NCBI GenBank assembly: GCA_951230915.1
Contig: OX579636.1
Coordinates: forward strand, 44,643,912 to 44,707,911
DNA from: Antitrichia curtipendula
Lineage: Eukaryota > Streptophyta > Bryopsida > Hypnales > Leucodontaceae
Length of the DNA: 64,000 nt
Reading direction: 5' to 3'
Shown: positions 50,001-61,835 of the stretch, piece after piece
Numbering within the stretch: position 1 is the first letter of the stretch
How the letters are laid out: every line of letters begins with the position of its first letter
Made by a program: the position numbers and the translations under genes
The notes under the pieces: generated by a model
Told to the model about the DNA's origin: nothing
The model's database searches: none
Seen by the model: only the letters and a program-made list of their open reading frames with translations

Positions 50001-53000
50001 AACATTTTGTTTAAGACCAAATCATCTAAGTTTATAGCTATAGGACTTCAACTAAATTATGAAGAAATTATTACATAAACTTCAATTGAAAAGATTGTAT
50101 TATTCAAGAAAGTAACTAATAAAATAAAAAATGATTATGAATTATTTTATTATTAGATAATATATTTAAAATAAATACTATACTAGAAGATTGTATATTA
50201 TTTACATTCTTTTATAGTGTATTTGTAGATTTATCTATTGGACCTGACAAACTTATGGCATTGAAAAAAGGCCAAAAAATTAATCATTTTCATGGCATGC
50301 TTGCAATATGTCGAAAAAAATCTTTATTCAATAGTCTATCTACAATGCGCAAGTAACTCCATTACTTTGTCAAATTTAAAACTTTTTAGAACAAAACAAT
50401 TGATTAATAACATGCAAAATCTATAAAATAAATTTTGCAACATAATTTGATATAAAATAGTTATGTCATTTGAATGTTCCTAGATGAATTAGTATTTAAA
50501 TCTAATTATTAATTTTATTATTATATAGATATAAATTATATATTTATTCAACAAAAGTATGTAATTCTTTATTATTTGTATTCATAAACCCTATAATTTT
50601 TTGAAATCTAGTTATAAACTATAGATTTTTTAGATTTTTTTAAAATTGATTTAAGATTAGATTTTAGAAATATGGAATGGAACTCCTAAGAGTTGATTGT
50701 AAATAATTTAAATAAACAGAATAGAATACTTTAAAATTATATTTTTTATAAATTGCTGTAATTCTTTTAATAAATCAAAATTATGATAATTCATTTTTAG
50801 ATTGAAATCAAATAAAAAGTTATATAAGTATTAAAAAAATTTAATCTATAAATAGATATTATTGTTTTATATAGTGCTTTAGTTCCTCATAAATAGATAT
50901 TATTGTTTTATATAGTGCTTTAGTACCTATATCATAAATATTGTGCTTGCATAGTAATATTACAAAAAAAGAACAATGATTTTAGAAAGGACAGAAATAA
51001 AATTTACTTCTTTTTTATTTTTATCTATAGACTATTTCCAACACATTACAAGTTTTTTCCTCGAGCATTTGTACTTCCCAATCAATTATCAGACTTGCTC
51101 AATTGTTTTAGTTCACCAAAATCAAAAACTTATATTCTGAAACCAGATAATGGAAGTCAGGTATAAGAATGTCAAATTCAATTTAATAAATATATAAGTA
51201 AACTCTATACATCTAAAAGCTTTCATGCATCATTAAGAAGTAAAAACATCCAATTATGTAATTTATTTTTAAATAATGCTTTCGATACATGATGAAATCT
51301 ACAAAATCATTTATGATACTACCTAGAAAAAATTATGTTTAAAATCATTTTGAATGTATTTCATTTTGTATATTGTGTATATGAAATAGATTTGTTTTGA
51401 TAGATTGATGTTATATAGGATTATTTAGGGCAGAGGTGTGGTTCTAGTTCAAAGTGTTGTTGATGTTAGACATGTGCTTGATGGATTTCCTGGCTCTAAT
51501 CTTTTGGCACAAAAATACTTGACAAGTCCAATGTTGCTTAATGGCTACAAATTTGATCTTCGCATATATGTACTCATCCTTTCATGTGATCCTCTCCGCC
51601 TTTATCTTTACAGGTTTTACTTTTAGTCTATTTTTGAAGTTATAGTAAGTTTGTCAAATTGAAATAACACTTAATTGTAATAAAAAAATTCAATATAAAA
51701 ATAATATTTGAATCAATAAATAAACAATCATCATTAGGATACATATACGCACCTATGCAATACAAATTCAAAACCTATGCAATACAAATTCAATACTAAT
51801 CCAATTTATAAATGTTCCTAAGAGAAAATTTAGATTAGATTCAATAGTAATTATATTCATTTAAAATATATTTTAATATTTTAATATCATTCTATAATAT
51901 TTTCATTTAAAAAATATAAGTTCAAAAGTCTCAATTTGTATAAATGTGATTTATTTGAAAATATATAATGAATCAATAAATATCATTAAATAAATATTCA
52001 TGTAATACATCAAAATTGTTTTAATTTGAATGTTTGTAAACTAAATTAACAATCTTTCATGAAACATTTCATGTCTTGTAAATGTAGGGAAGGCATCGCT
52101 CGATTTTGCACTGAGAGATATCAAAAGCCTAGTCCAGAGAATTTGACTACAAGTTGCATGCATTTAACTAATTATGCTTTAAACAAATACAATTCTAATT
52201 TTCACTTTAATACAAACGCAACTGAAACCAATAAAGGTCATAAATGGTCCTTAAGTTCTTTGCTAAACGCTTTGTCCATTCGAGGATTTGATACAAAAAA
52301 GCTTTATAAAAAAATATGCCACATTGTAGTTATGACCATTCTTGCTATTGTACCCCTTCTCCAACATAATTATAGAACTTATATAGGAGAAGATGATAAC
52401 GGACTAGCGTGTTTTGAACTTCTTGGAATGGATGTCCTAATAGATCAAAAATGTAATCCTTGGTTGTTAGAGGTATGAACCTCACTCAATACATTGCTAT
52501 GTCTCAATTCTTTTTATTAAAATACGTGAATCAATAGCTATTTATAATTTGTTTTGGTGAAATATATATTTTGGTCTAATATAAATTGATAAAATATATA
52601 AATATGTTAAATTATTATAAAATTATAATTTTCATCACTATATGTTAATAAAAAGGTTGATTTCACTACATATAGGTCAATCATTCACCGTCATTTTCCA
52701 TTGATACACCTTTGGACCTCAAAATAAAAGAGAACTTAATTACAGATACATTGAAATTAGTTCGGATAGATCCTTTGGAATATTCAAAAATAAGACAACA
52801 AGTAATAATTATGCATCCATTATATGTACAGAGTTTGTAAAGAAATGCATTACAAAATACTTTATAACTTTACAAGTTGGATTTAATTTTTTTTAGTGTG
52901 GTTGGTATTAAAATAAATCTTATTGATGACATATGCATTTTTTCTAATGATTTATTTAAATTTCCATATGCATATGAGTTTGTTATCAAGTGTAAGTAAT

Positions 53001-55258
53001 AGCTAGCAATTTCTTCTAAGCTATAAGTAAAAGATCTCATATAAAACATTTCAACACATACATTTTTATAATAAAAGCTATTTAATCCACACTAAAGTAT
53101 GATTTTAATATTTCATTTTATTTATTTATAAAATGACATAAGTTTTGACAAAGAGAATATTTAATTTTAATTATTGTATGTAATTAAAATAATAATTTTA
53201 TCTAATTTTTATATTAGAAGTATTTGTTTCAAAAATCAAAATGGTTCCAGGATAGGAAAAGTGCACAGATGCGCCTCTATGGATGGAAACATCAACATCC
53301 AAGTGCAATGAGTAAGGCTAAACATACACCAGACCAAAGTCAAGTGGTTTTCTGTCTTAATCATGATTTTGAAGATCATGAATCAAAAAACTTAGGAAAA
53401 TATGATCGTATACATCCAGTAGATGACAAAGAAATGCAAAATTTATACAATGCATTTTTAGCAGGGGCAGAGTCAATTTTCAAACACTCATTTGATATGA
53501 AAGTAAAAGAAACAATTGCCAAAGTGCGAGAAGATCACAAACAAGAACAAATAGCAAAAGAAGAAGAAGAAAAACATAGAAGTGAGCAACAAAAGAGAGC
53601 TCAAAGAGTTGCACGCAATGCAACTTTGGCTGCACTTACTACAAAAGATGCCTCTAAAAATGCAACGCTTTCTACGGATCATATAGCAACTATTAACTTA
53701 GATCATATGGAGCATGCTAGAGAGGGCATGATTGGTTTACCCAAAGGATTGAAAGAGGATCATTGTCTTGGAAGACAATCATCAAACAAAGAGAAATTTG
53801 TCAATGACCAACATTTAGATCAAGGTACTACAAAAACTCAAGGTATTAATTTGGATACTGTCAATATAAATGATAGTTTTCTTTGTTTGCAAGAGATGAC
53901 TATGCAAGAAAAAATTGACCAATGGCAACAAAAGCTTTGTTTTGAATTACCAAAAGATCATTTATATGACAAGGATTCTGTGAGACAAGAAGGTTTTGGA
54001 AAAGAAACTATGTATAAAAATATCTTGTGTACAACCAATCATAAAACAAGTGAAAATAGTATAAATAAAGATGGAGGGATATTACTTATGTTAGAACAAA
54101 ATGAAGTAAGATTGTTGAAGAAAGAAGTGTCTACTCAACAACTAGAAGAAGATACACAAATCCTTCAACAAAAAATTTTAGAAGCAAAAAATGATATTAT
54201 TAAAGATAGTAAAAATGAGTCAAAAGGATTTATTGACAAAATTTCACTATGTCATATACAAAGTAGATTATGGAAGGAATTTGATCAATCTAATATGGTT
54301 GTTAGAGGATATCAATTACCTACTCAATGTCAAAATAGGCCACAAGGTGAAAATATATCTCTTAGTGTATAATATGTTTTCAAATAAATACAAAATAGAT
54401 CAAATAAAAAAATGATATGATATGTCTATAATGGTAATCATATTTTATCAATTATAACAAAGATCAAAATAATAATATCTTATTTTGTTATAAATATATA
54501 AAATTGAATATGCCAAGCATGAATAAAAATGCTAAATATTTTGATGGATTTTTATGTTGCAAGAAAAAAAATCTTTAGCACAAGATGAAATTCCTAACAA
54601 AAATTATAAGAAGAAACAAATCACATGGAAGCAATTGTCTTGTACAAAAAATGCTATTGATAAATGTTTGTATCCTTCTAGTTCAACTTCTGACACATCA
54701 CTACCTTGGGATCCAAATATAGATGTTTTGGATTGTAAAACTCTTATTCCACCTATTATGCAACCATCTACAATAAAACCTCCTACACCAAACGCCAAAA
54801 TTTGTGTTGATCAAGCTCCCAATACATGGCACAAATTGAAACCATCAAAACTTAAAAAGCTTAGTATAATGCGGCGTTATCACAGGAAGATTCCAGAGCT
54901 AAAACAAAATGATACCTTTTTTATTATTCGAAGGTATAGTCTACCACCATCAATGGCCCATATAACTAAATTTGCACCTAGAACACCTAAAGATAATGAA
55001 CATTTTAAAGCAGTACAACGTCCATTATTTCAAGATGTTAATTCAACACGTCTAACACCTATTGTTGTTCATCCATTCAAAACAACTATTCGATCAAAAT
55101 CTAGATTAAATAGAGATTATATAAATCGTGCACGTGACCGTGTTGAAAGAATTGATAAGTTTTGTAAAAACTGGCCAAGGAAAATGGAATTTCTTCCAGT
55201 AAAATACCAATTCATTGAAGGTAGAGTTGGAAAATCATTCACAAGGATTTTTGAATGA
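47094..55258 (+). CDS. TTLL: Tubulin tyrosine ligase-like glutamylase (TTLL6/13-like), 10 or more exons
   Basis: Likely adds glutamate chains to tubulin in axonemes and basal bodies. Exons: about 47094-47316, 48075-48176, 48403-48577, 50229-50352, 51031-51160, 51429-51613, 52088-52472, 52676-52801, 53218-54346, 54564-55258. All internal phases agree; the last nine give 1017 codons including the stop. Exon 1 codes a Lys/Glu-rich coiled coil; its start is unsettled (first in-frame ATG 47194, earlier exons possible). The TTL domain runs through [55 protein letters not shown] (ATP site), [21 protein letters not shown] and [20 protein letters not shown], with the expected catalytic residues. CMHLTNYA and PWLLEVNHSPS favour the TTLL6/13 group. 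The long C-terminal part (exons 9-10) is Lys/Gln/Glu-rich and of unknown function. Introns are AT-rich and one holds a Stowaway-like MITE. No frame breaks seen. Confidence 0.9.
48989..49120. mobile_element. Stowaway-like MITE in a TTLL intron
   Basis: The left end CTCCCTTTGACTCAAAATAAGA and the inverse of the right end, CTCCTTCTCCGTCAAAATCAGA (first 20 bases shown to match in most positions), form 22-bp terminal repeats; TA follows the right end. The middle is a 14-bp tandem repeat. The length of 132 bp and CTCCCT ends are typical of Stowaway. Confidence 0.75.
49029..49098. repeat. 14-bp tandem repeat, five copies
   Basis: AAAGGAAACTTTGG is repeated five times without change. AAAGGAAACTTT is itself nearly palindromic. 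The array expanded inside the Stowaway-like MITE. Confidence 0.95.
50848..50929. repeat. 41-bp direct duplication in a TTLL intron
   Basis: A segment starting ATAAATAGATATTATTG and ending near CTTTAGT occurs twice in tandem with a 41-base period. It does not touch a splice border. Confidence 0.85.
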
Positions 55259-55899
55259 TGTAAGATGCCCAATGTTGTTGAATATTTATAGGCAAGAACT
55301 TAATTGAATTTAGAGGTGAGGTATAGAATTGTATATTAAGAAGTTAATGAATCTTGTTTGTGGTTGAAGGTATTTTATTGACCATTTTTTAGTTTGTTAT
55401 GATATTATTTCAATAGGATTTCATTCATTCAATTTTAAAGAAACACTTCAACAAAGCTAAGTTATAAAAATGACAAGTAAGGTTATTTACAGTGATAGTC
55501 TTATAAGATGACAAACTAGAGCTATTGTTCCTAAACGTGTTGGAATATGTATATTATTTGTTTGGTGTTACACATGTAAATATTTCCATCATTATTTTAA
55601 TTTTAATTATGGTGTGTGGTTATAAAATAATTTGAAAGGTGACTATATAATTGCATAATAAGGTGACTTCATAATAGTATTTTATAGGACTCATATCAAA
55701 ATGTAATTTTAAAAATTTGAAGATGTGAGGATGTGATGAAAAGAGAAATATAGTACCTCTGGTCTAAAATATCAATGTGAATAAAAAGTCTGTTGAATGT
55801 AGTTTTACTATCTTGACCATAAGGACATGGTAATTCTCTTAGTAAACTTTTTAGAATACACTGTCCTAAAATTTCAGTTTAAAAAAACTTACCAAATGC
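55259..55899. other. TTLL 3' flank
   Basis: AT-rich sequence directly after the TTLL stop codon, presumably 3' UTR then intergenic DNA. No polyadenylation site can be fixed. Confidence 0.45.
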
Positions 55900-56623
55900 A
55901 AAACCATGATGCTTGGATTTCAAAAGGAAGTATTTTCAACACTTCCCGAATGGTCACATTTCATCTTTTAAACTTTTAACCTAAAATGTATAGATCCTAC
56001 TACTTGCAAATCTCTATAATATATTTAAGAAACGAGTTGGGAATACATGTAAAAATTCAACAAAAAACATTTCATATTTATGCTTGGAAAAAAATAGAGA
56101 ATGATTTAAAATACTAAACTGTTAAGACTATAGTTATAAAATTGAAAAATGCCAATTCCAATGGTTGTGATGTTGTAATAAACAATCTTCATCCTATAAT
56201 TTTAATTTTTTTCCAAAAAAATTCAAAATTCAATTAAACAAAAGATTTCAAATTAATTTAAAAGTAAAGATTCTATAATTGCTTGCAAACTAAAACTCCT
56301 CATAACTTTCATCTTGTTAATAAAAATGAAATGATTTAAATCTTTTCATATATATATAAATCTAAAAAATCAGTTTCAAATTTTTATTTCTTAAATTAAT
56401 ATTTTTTTTTGAGTTTGCTTGGACTCCAGAAGAAACTACATATCATAAAAAAAATTCTTAAATATGTAGTCAAAAGTTATAAAAATTGTTGTGCTTTAAA
56501 GCTACTCCTCAACCTCATGTTGTCTGAAAATTTTAAGGAGATAAATGAAAATTAATGTTTGTAAATGGATGACTGAAAAATGTTATTTTGCCAAAAATGC
56601 TACTTAGACTTTTAGGGGTCAAA
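55900..56623. mobile_element. TTAA-type element, family A copy 4, left part decayed
   Basis: From about 56060 the sequence follows the 45719-46661 element (ATGCCAATTCCAATGGTTGT, AAACTCCTCATAACTTTCAT, TTTAAAGCTACTCCT). It ends CTTTTAGGGG at 56619 before TCAA, a decayed TTAA. The left boundary is not recognisable and is a guess. Most diverged of the larger copies. Confidence 0.65.
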
Positions 56624-58950
56624 AAATAGATTTGGAAAGTATTAAAAAAATTATAATTTTCTATGCAACTTTGGATATCAATTATGAAAAGACTCATTCT
56701 AGATCACTTGCATTGTAGACCATAACTTCATAGGATTTGAACTAAGTAGTATGGAACATTGATAAACTTTGACAAATACTAGTACTTAATCAATTTGAAT
56801 AATTTCTATAAATTAGGATACTTAACCAATTTTCACAAGCTACGATAATGTTTTACAAAATTATATCAAATTCTACTTATTTTTTGGTTTAGAGGCATTA
56901 AACAGCTTGAAATGTTATTTTTCAAAATTTATCATAAACTCAAATTTATAAACTTTTAGTTTAACGTTTTAAAGGTTCTTCAAAATGGAATCACCACAAA
57001 AACCTTAAAACCATATGAGAATCTTAGTAGTAATAATCCTCAAAAATTATAAAAGTCAACTTCTTATTAAAAAAAGATGTTTCATTATACATCTTCTCCT
57101 TTTCATTATTAGAGCATGTAAGGAAGGTTGTAATAGGAAATCTATAAAATACTAGAAATTTGATCCACTTTATGTTACAAGATAATTTTGAACTTACAAT
57201 TGACAACATTCACCAACCAATCTGTATTCACCTATCAAAGCATGAATTTATAAAATGCCTCCAACAAATGCACTTGTAAACTTTCACCAACTAACCTATT
57301 TTCACCTATCAAAGCACCTCCAACAAATGTCTCTAACAAATGCATTTGTGATTTCTGACTTAGACGGTCACATTTTTCAAGAATGATGATTAAATCATGA
57401 GCGTGTAGACCTCAATGAACAAGAAGTTTATTAGTTGCTTCAAAAAATTGCTTAACTTTCATTACTTTTTCTTGAAAACTTACAAATGTTAAATTTTCAT
57501 TAGTTTCTCTTGAAAACTCATAGATGCCCTTGGTAGATTGTAGGTGGCTACTTAAAGGCCCAAATGAAAATGAAGAGATACATTGAATGACTCTAAAAAT
57601 GATTCCAAATATTGGTGACTTCAGATATGACATTTTAGTTGAGTGCCTTCAGAAGTTCATTCTTTCGGACGCACACCTCATTCTTATGAAATAAATTTAG
57701 TATGCATCAGCAAATAAAAAATAATACATAATCAAACAATTCCATTCTAAAGGTTGTCACATGAATTTTTATTAAAACTATTTAATATAAATTTGTAAAA
57801 GTGTAGGTCATATAGGTATCAAAGAGGATATCAATTGATTTAGTATCTTTAATTCTAAATATAATAGTGATTATACTGTACAAAGAAGTTATTTTAGTTA
57901 TCTTTGTGTAAAATGCAACGTTTTCCTCAAACTCACAAACAATTTTAAAGATTTTTGAGGCTCAAGGAAAAAAGTTGAAACAATAGAGTATTTTGTTTTG
58001 AAGGATAAAGGTGGGGTGGAAGTGATTGATTTTTATTGGTGTTATATAAAATGTCATCCACCTCTAAATTAACTTAGTTTGTAAAACTAAATCATGTAGG
58101 CAATATGTTTTTTCTTCAAAATTTATATTTTATTTATTTATATTGAACATAAGCAATGTAGTTCATATATTGCTAAAAATGATGTTTTTAGAATTTATAG
58201 CACCATAGATTTAAACATTTTTCTAAATGTGAAGATATGTAGTATTTTGAAGTCCAAATTTTTCTTATTTCTAGATTTTTGAAGATTTGAAATTCTAAAG
58301 AATTCTACATTTTATTTTATCTTTTTTCAAGGTACCTTTGAAAATTGATAATGCAATTTTTAGAAATCTTATGTAAAAGATTTTCTATAGAAACAACATG
58401 AAAATATTTGATATACTGAAATCAACCAATTTGAATATATAAACAAAGGATTTGTTGAAAAAAGGAAATTCCACAAGAGATTTTGAAGACGAAGTTAATT
58501 AGGGGGGAAGAGAAATAAGGTGGGGTTGGAGATGTTCCTCCACTTTCTTAGGGGAGAACTGAAATAAATCCTTCATGTTGGTACCTACGTAGGTATGAAC
58601 TATGAAAGCATCTAAATTTGTGTTTGAATTATGCCACATGTATGGAGCTGTTCATTTCCCTTTTGCATCTTTGTCTTCATTTCAAATAAGTCTCTTTGTT
58701 GCTTCTAGTAGATTCTAGATGTAATGCATGAAGCAATATTTATATACATTGTATAACTATTATAAGTTTAGATGATCAACTACAAGTGGAATACATGGAG
58801 TATTATGTTTTTGTCAATTATGATTTATTACTATTTTGATATAATAATATTTATTGATGTTTTTTTTTACTATTATTATTTAATTTTGATCAAAAACAAT
58901 TTTTTTTATTTATTGAAACTAAAAAGATTTACTAAACTTTGTGTAGAGCT
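56624..58950. other. AT-rich noncoding DNA
   Basis: No gene recognised. A loose direct duplication of about 70 bp (CTATTTTCACCTATCAAAGCA and CTCCAACAAATG words) lies at about 57205-57345. Confidence 0.5.
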
Positions 58951-59345
58951 AGATTTTTTTAGAGCATTTGCACTTGGTTCCGCAATTCGTGGCTTGCGCC
59001 ACCTTGGCCCTCTCAATGGTCTTCAACATCAAGGGCTCCCTTGACCATGGAATAATCTAAGGTCCTAGCATTTTTCTCTAGAGCAAAGATTAAAGCATAT
59101 CTCTATCAAAAGTGGTCTATACTAGGTGATCTTTGACATGGCCAAACGTGATTGTAGAAATGTTGTAACTATTGTGTCCTATGATGTCTAAGGCACCAAA
59201 AAAGGTGTTATAAAAACTCTCTTCTTGAGAGGATTAATTATTGGTCTTGTATGGTTTCTATTGAGCAAACGTTATATTTTCTTCATTTTTGCTCCATTCT
59301 CCATTCATGTGCATAGTAATTGGCTATGTGCAACTACTGGCTAGG

Positions 59346-59660
59346 ATACAATAATTAGGGTGTTCATGCAAGGAATTTTGGGAATTCAAAAAATGACTAA
59401 AAAATTTGAGCAATCCAACCTACAATATGAAGGTGATTTGGAAGGTGGACATGGTTGTTGTCAAGGTGCAAATGAGGGGAATCCAATGCTAGTGGTAAAA
59501 AGGTCAAATTTTATACCAAATGAAGAGATTGAACTTGCCCACAACATACTAGTCATTTTCTAGGATCCCGTTGTTGGAAATCAACACAAATACATTTTGG
59601 GTGAGGATATTTTCTCATTACAAAGAGACATAGGCCAAGGGATTTAGGGGGGCAATGTTC
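59346..59660 (+). pseudogene. Possible relict of a Myb/SANT-like transposon-associated protein
   Basis: In one frame the text RSNFIPNEEIELAHNILVI, then DPVVGNQHKYIF and a later KNILK-stop-K segment resembles the trihelix/Myb-like domain found in plant Harbinger-type ORF1 and NAM-associated proteins (pattern NFT..ED..L...W....DP..G..Q....FW). Several stops follow after about 59560. The expected Trp residues are partly lost. The resemblance is by eye and weak. A preceding stretch, 58950-59345, may belong to the same relict but is not recognisable. Confidence 0.35.
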
Positions 59661-61467
59661 ACAAGAATATATTGAAGTAGAAGACTATGAATCATGATGT
59701 AAAAAAGTAAATTGGTGCTTAAATCAAGACTTTGAATGAAAGTGATGTGAGTAAAATGCAACATACGTAATCAACATCCACCACAATCGGCTTAATAACA
59801 ATTATTTGTTCTATACGACTACTCCACGACTATAAGTGAGGTTATTAGCACAAGTCTAACATGTACATTGTCGGAGTTGCAAGATAGTTGTAGAAACAAA
59901 TAGAGGATTAGGAGTTAATGACAAAGTTTGCTTAATCAAATACATTCATATTTTTTCATCTCCTACACATTACAAAAGTTGATGTGGAGTTTGGAGAGTG
60001 AGGTGGTTCCAATGTCAACCATAAATGAAAAAAATTCAACTTGCTACTACTAAATGATTGTAATTTTACTTTTAAACGACTAGCCCAATAGCATTCCAAC
60101 ATCCTTGTATAATTCACATGTTCCTACATTTAATATCCAAATTTTTCATGTCTAGCTAGGACTAATTTTACTACTTACAATACATAAACAATTGACAACA
60201 TGCATGTATGTGTTATATAGAAGTTATAAGTATACTTTAATGTAGTTTGTATAACAATTAAACAACTAAAAACAATTATTCTTTTGTCATGTGTATCAAA
60301 AACTTGCAAACAACATATCGTACTGTAGCTAAAGAATATAAATGTAGGATTTTTTTTTTGGCTCAATTCTTGCACATTCATAGTTATTTTCCAACGCTAA
60401 TCTAGTTTATCCAAAGTAAATTGCAAACTTTGCTATTCTACAGTTGTTAGTGGTACATTAATAATTTAAATTAAAAACAAAAAAATTATAGTCAAACTTT
60501 TATATATTTTGTATTCCACACACTAATACTTTGCAACATAGAATACAATGGACCCAATAAAAGTGGATGCCATTGTTGGGTTTAAAGAAAACACTCAATG
60601 TGAAAAAAAAATTCATGAAAAAAATGATAAGAAATCATTATTTGAACATTTGTTGTTTCTTTGCATAATTGTATACATGTGGCCATATGCTCAAATAAGT
60701 CATTGATCAATTGTGCAATAGTCGTAGACTAGTTGAAAAATAGTCATAAATCATTTGTAGTAATTGTGTAGCAGGCTGTACAACAGTCATTCAGAAGTCA
60801 TGGCAAACATTGTAACGTGATAGTTGTTGGTGTGATCCGTTGGTAAAGAAAATGGACGGTGAAGATTTAAAGATTATTCTTCAAAATGAAGAAAAACCTA
60901 AGCCTTCTCCTCATTGTAGTTGCCTCATGTTTTTGTTTTACAATTTTTGTTCTTTTGCCTTTGCTATTGTTGCTTTTTGTTTTCCTAACACATGTTTCTT
61001 ATTCTCATTCCTAGCATGGTGTAATTTCTTTTTTATAATCATTTTTTATTCTTCCTATTATTGTTTGCTATTACAAAATTTCATTTATTCTCTTCCATTG
61101 TTATGAGGTCAATTCCGCTTCTTCTTCTAAAACACCTTTTTTGTTTAGAATCCAACATGTATTGATAATAACTTGTGATGAGCATAAGGATGGCTATTAG
61201 GAGTGTGATAAAAATGCATGTAGGAGTGCATGGGGCTGAAATGTTGTTTTCAATGAATACATACATAGAGATTGATGACATAGATTGCATGCTAGTTGGA
61301 CTACAATATTATAGACCATATGCCACATGTGCATGGATACATATTTGGGGTAATACGTGAACTTAAATACTTTATTTTTTGTAACATGTGGACTTGGATA
61401 TTGTCTTTTTAAGGGGAAGGTTTCAAATTTCATATTTTTGATGAATGTGTTGTTCACATTTTATATT
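59661..61467. other. AT-rich noncoding DNA
   Basis: No gene recognised. The Phe/Cys-rich frame at 60840-61106 has the look of a chance frame in T-rich DNA. Confidence 0.5.
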
Positions 61468-61835
61468 GATGATCATCTCAAACTTGGGGGCTGCATACTT
61501 GCGTATGATGATCATATTGATTCAGTGGCTTCATACATGCGTACTATAATTATACATATTACGTGTATTTAGACGCACTGAATCAGTGTCATTAAAAAGT
61601 TTTCCAAAAGCGTACAATTGATGTACTTTAATTATACAAATGTGATATCCAAAATGCACCTAAACTATACTGATAATAGTACAAGAATCATACGTTATTG
61701 ATATTCATTGTTTTGGCACTGATTCAGTGTATCCAAATACACATAATATGTACGATTATAGTACGCAGGTATGAAGCCACTGAATCAGTATGATATCTGT
61801 TAAAAAATCGTCCTTCCTTAAGTTTGAGATGATGA
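61468..61835. mobile_element. Foldback MITE, about 365 bp
   Basis: The outer ends match inversely: TGATCATCTCAAACTT near 61470 against AAGTTTGAGATGATGA near 61820. Inside, a longer inverted repeat pairs about 61530-61582 with about 61723-61787 (TTCAGTGGCTTCATAC and its inverse; ACACTGAATCAGTG-type palindromes at both arms). The word CACTGAATCAGTG or its near inverse occurs four times. No coding capacity. Confidence 0.75.

Noticed and set aside
60840..61106. Hydrophobic 88-codon frame, considered as a small membrane protein
   Set aside because: Phe/Cys/Ser-rich sequence typical of T-rich noncoding DNA; no signal of conservation or gene context.
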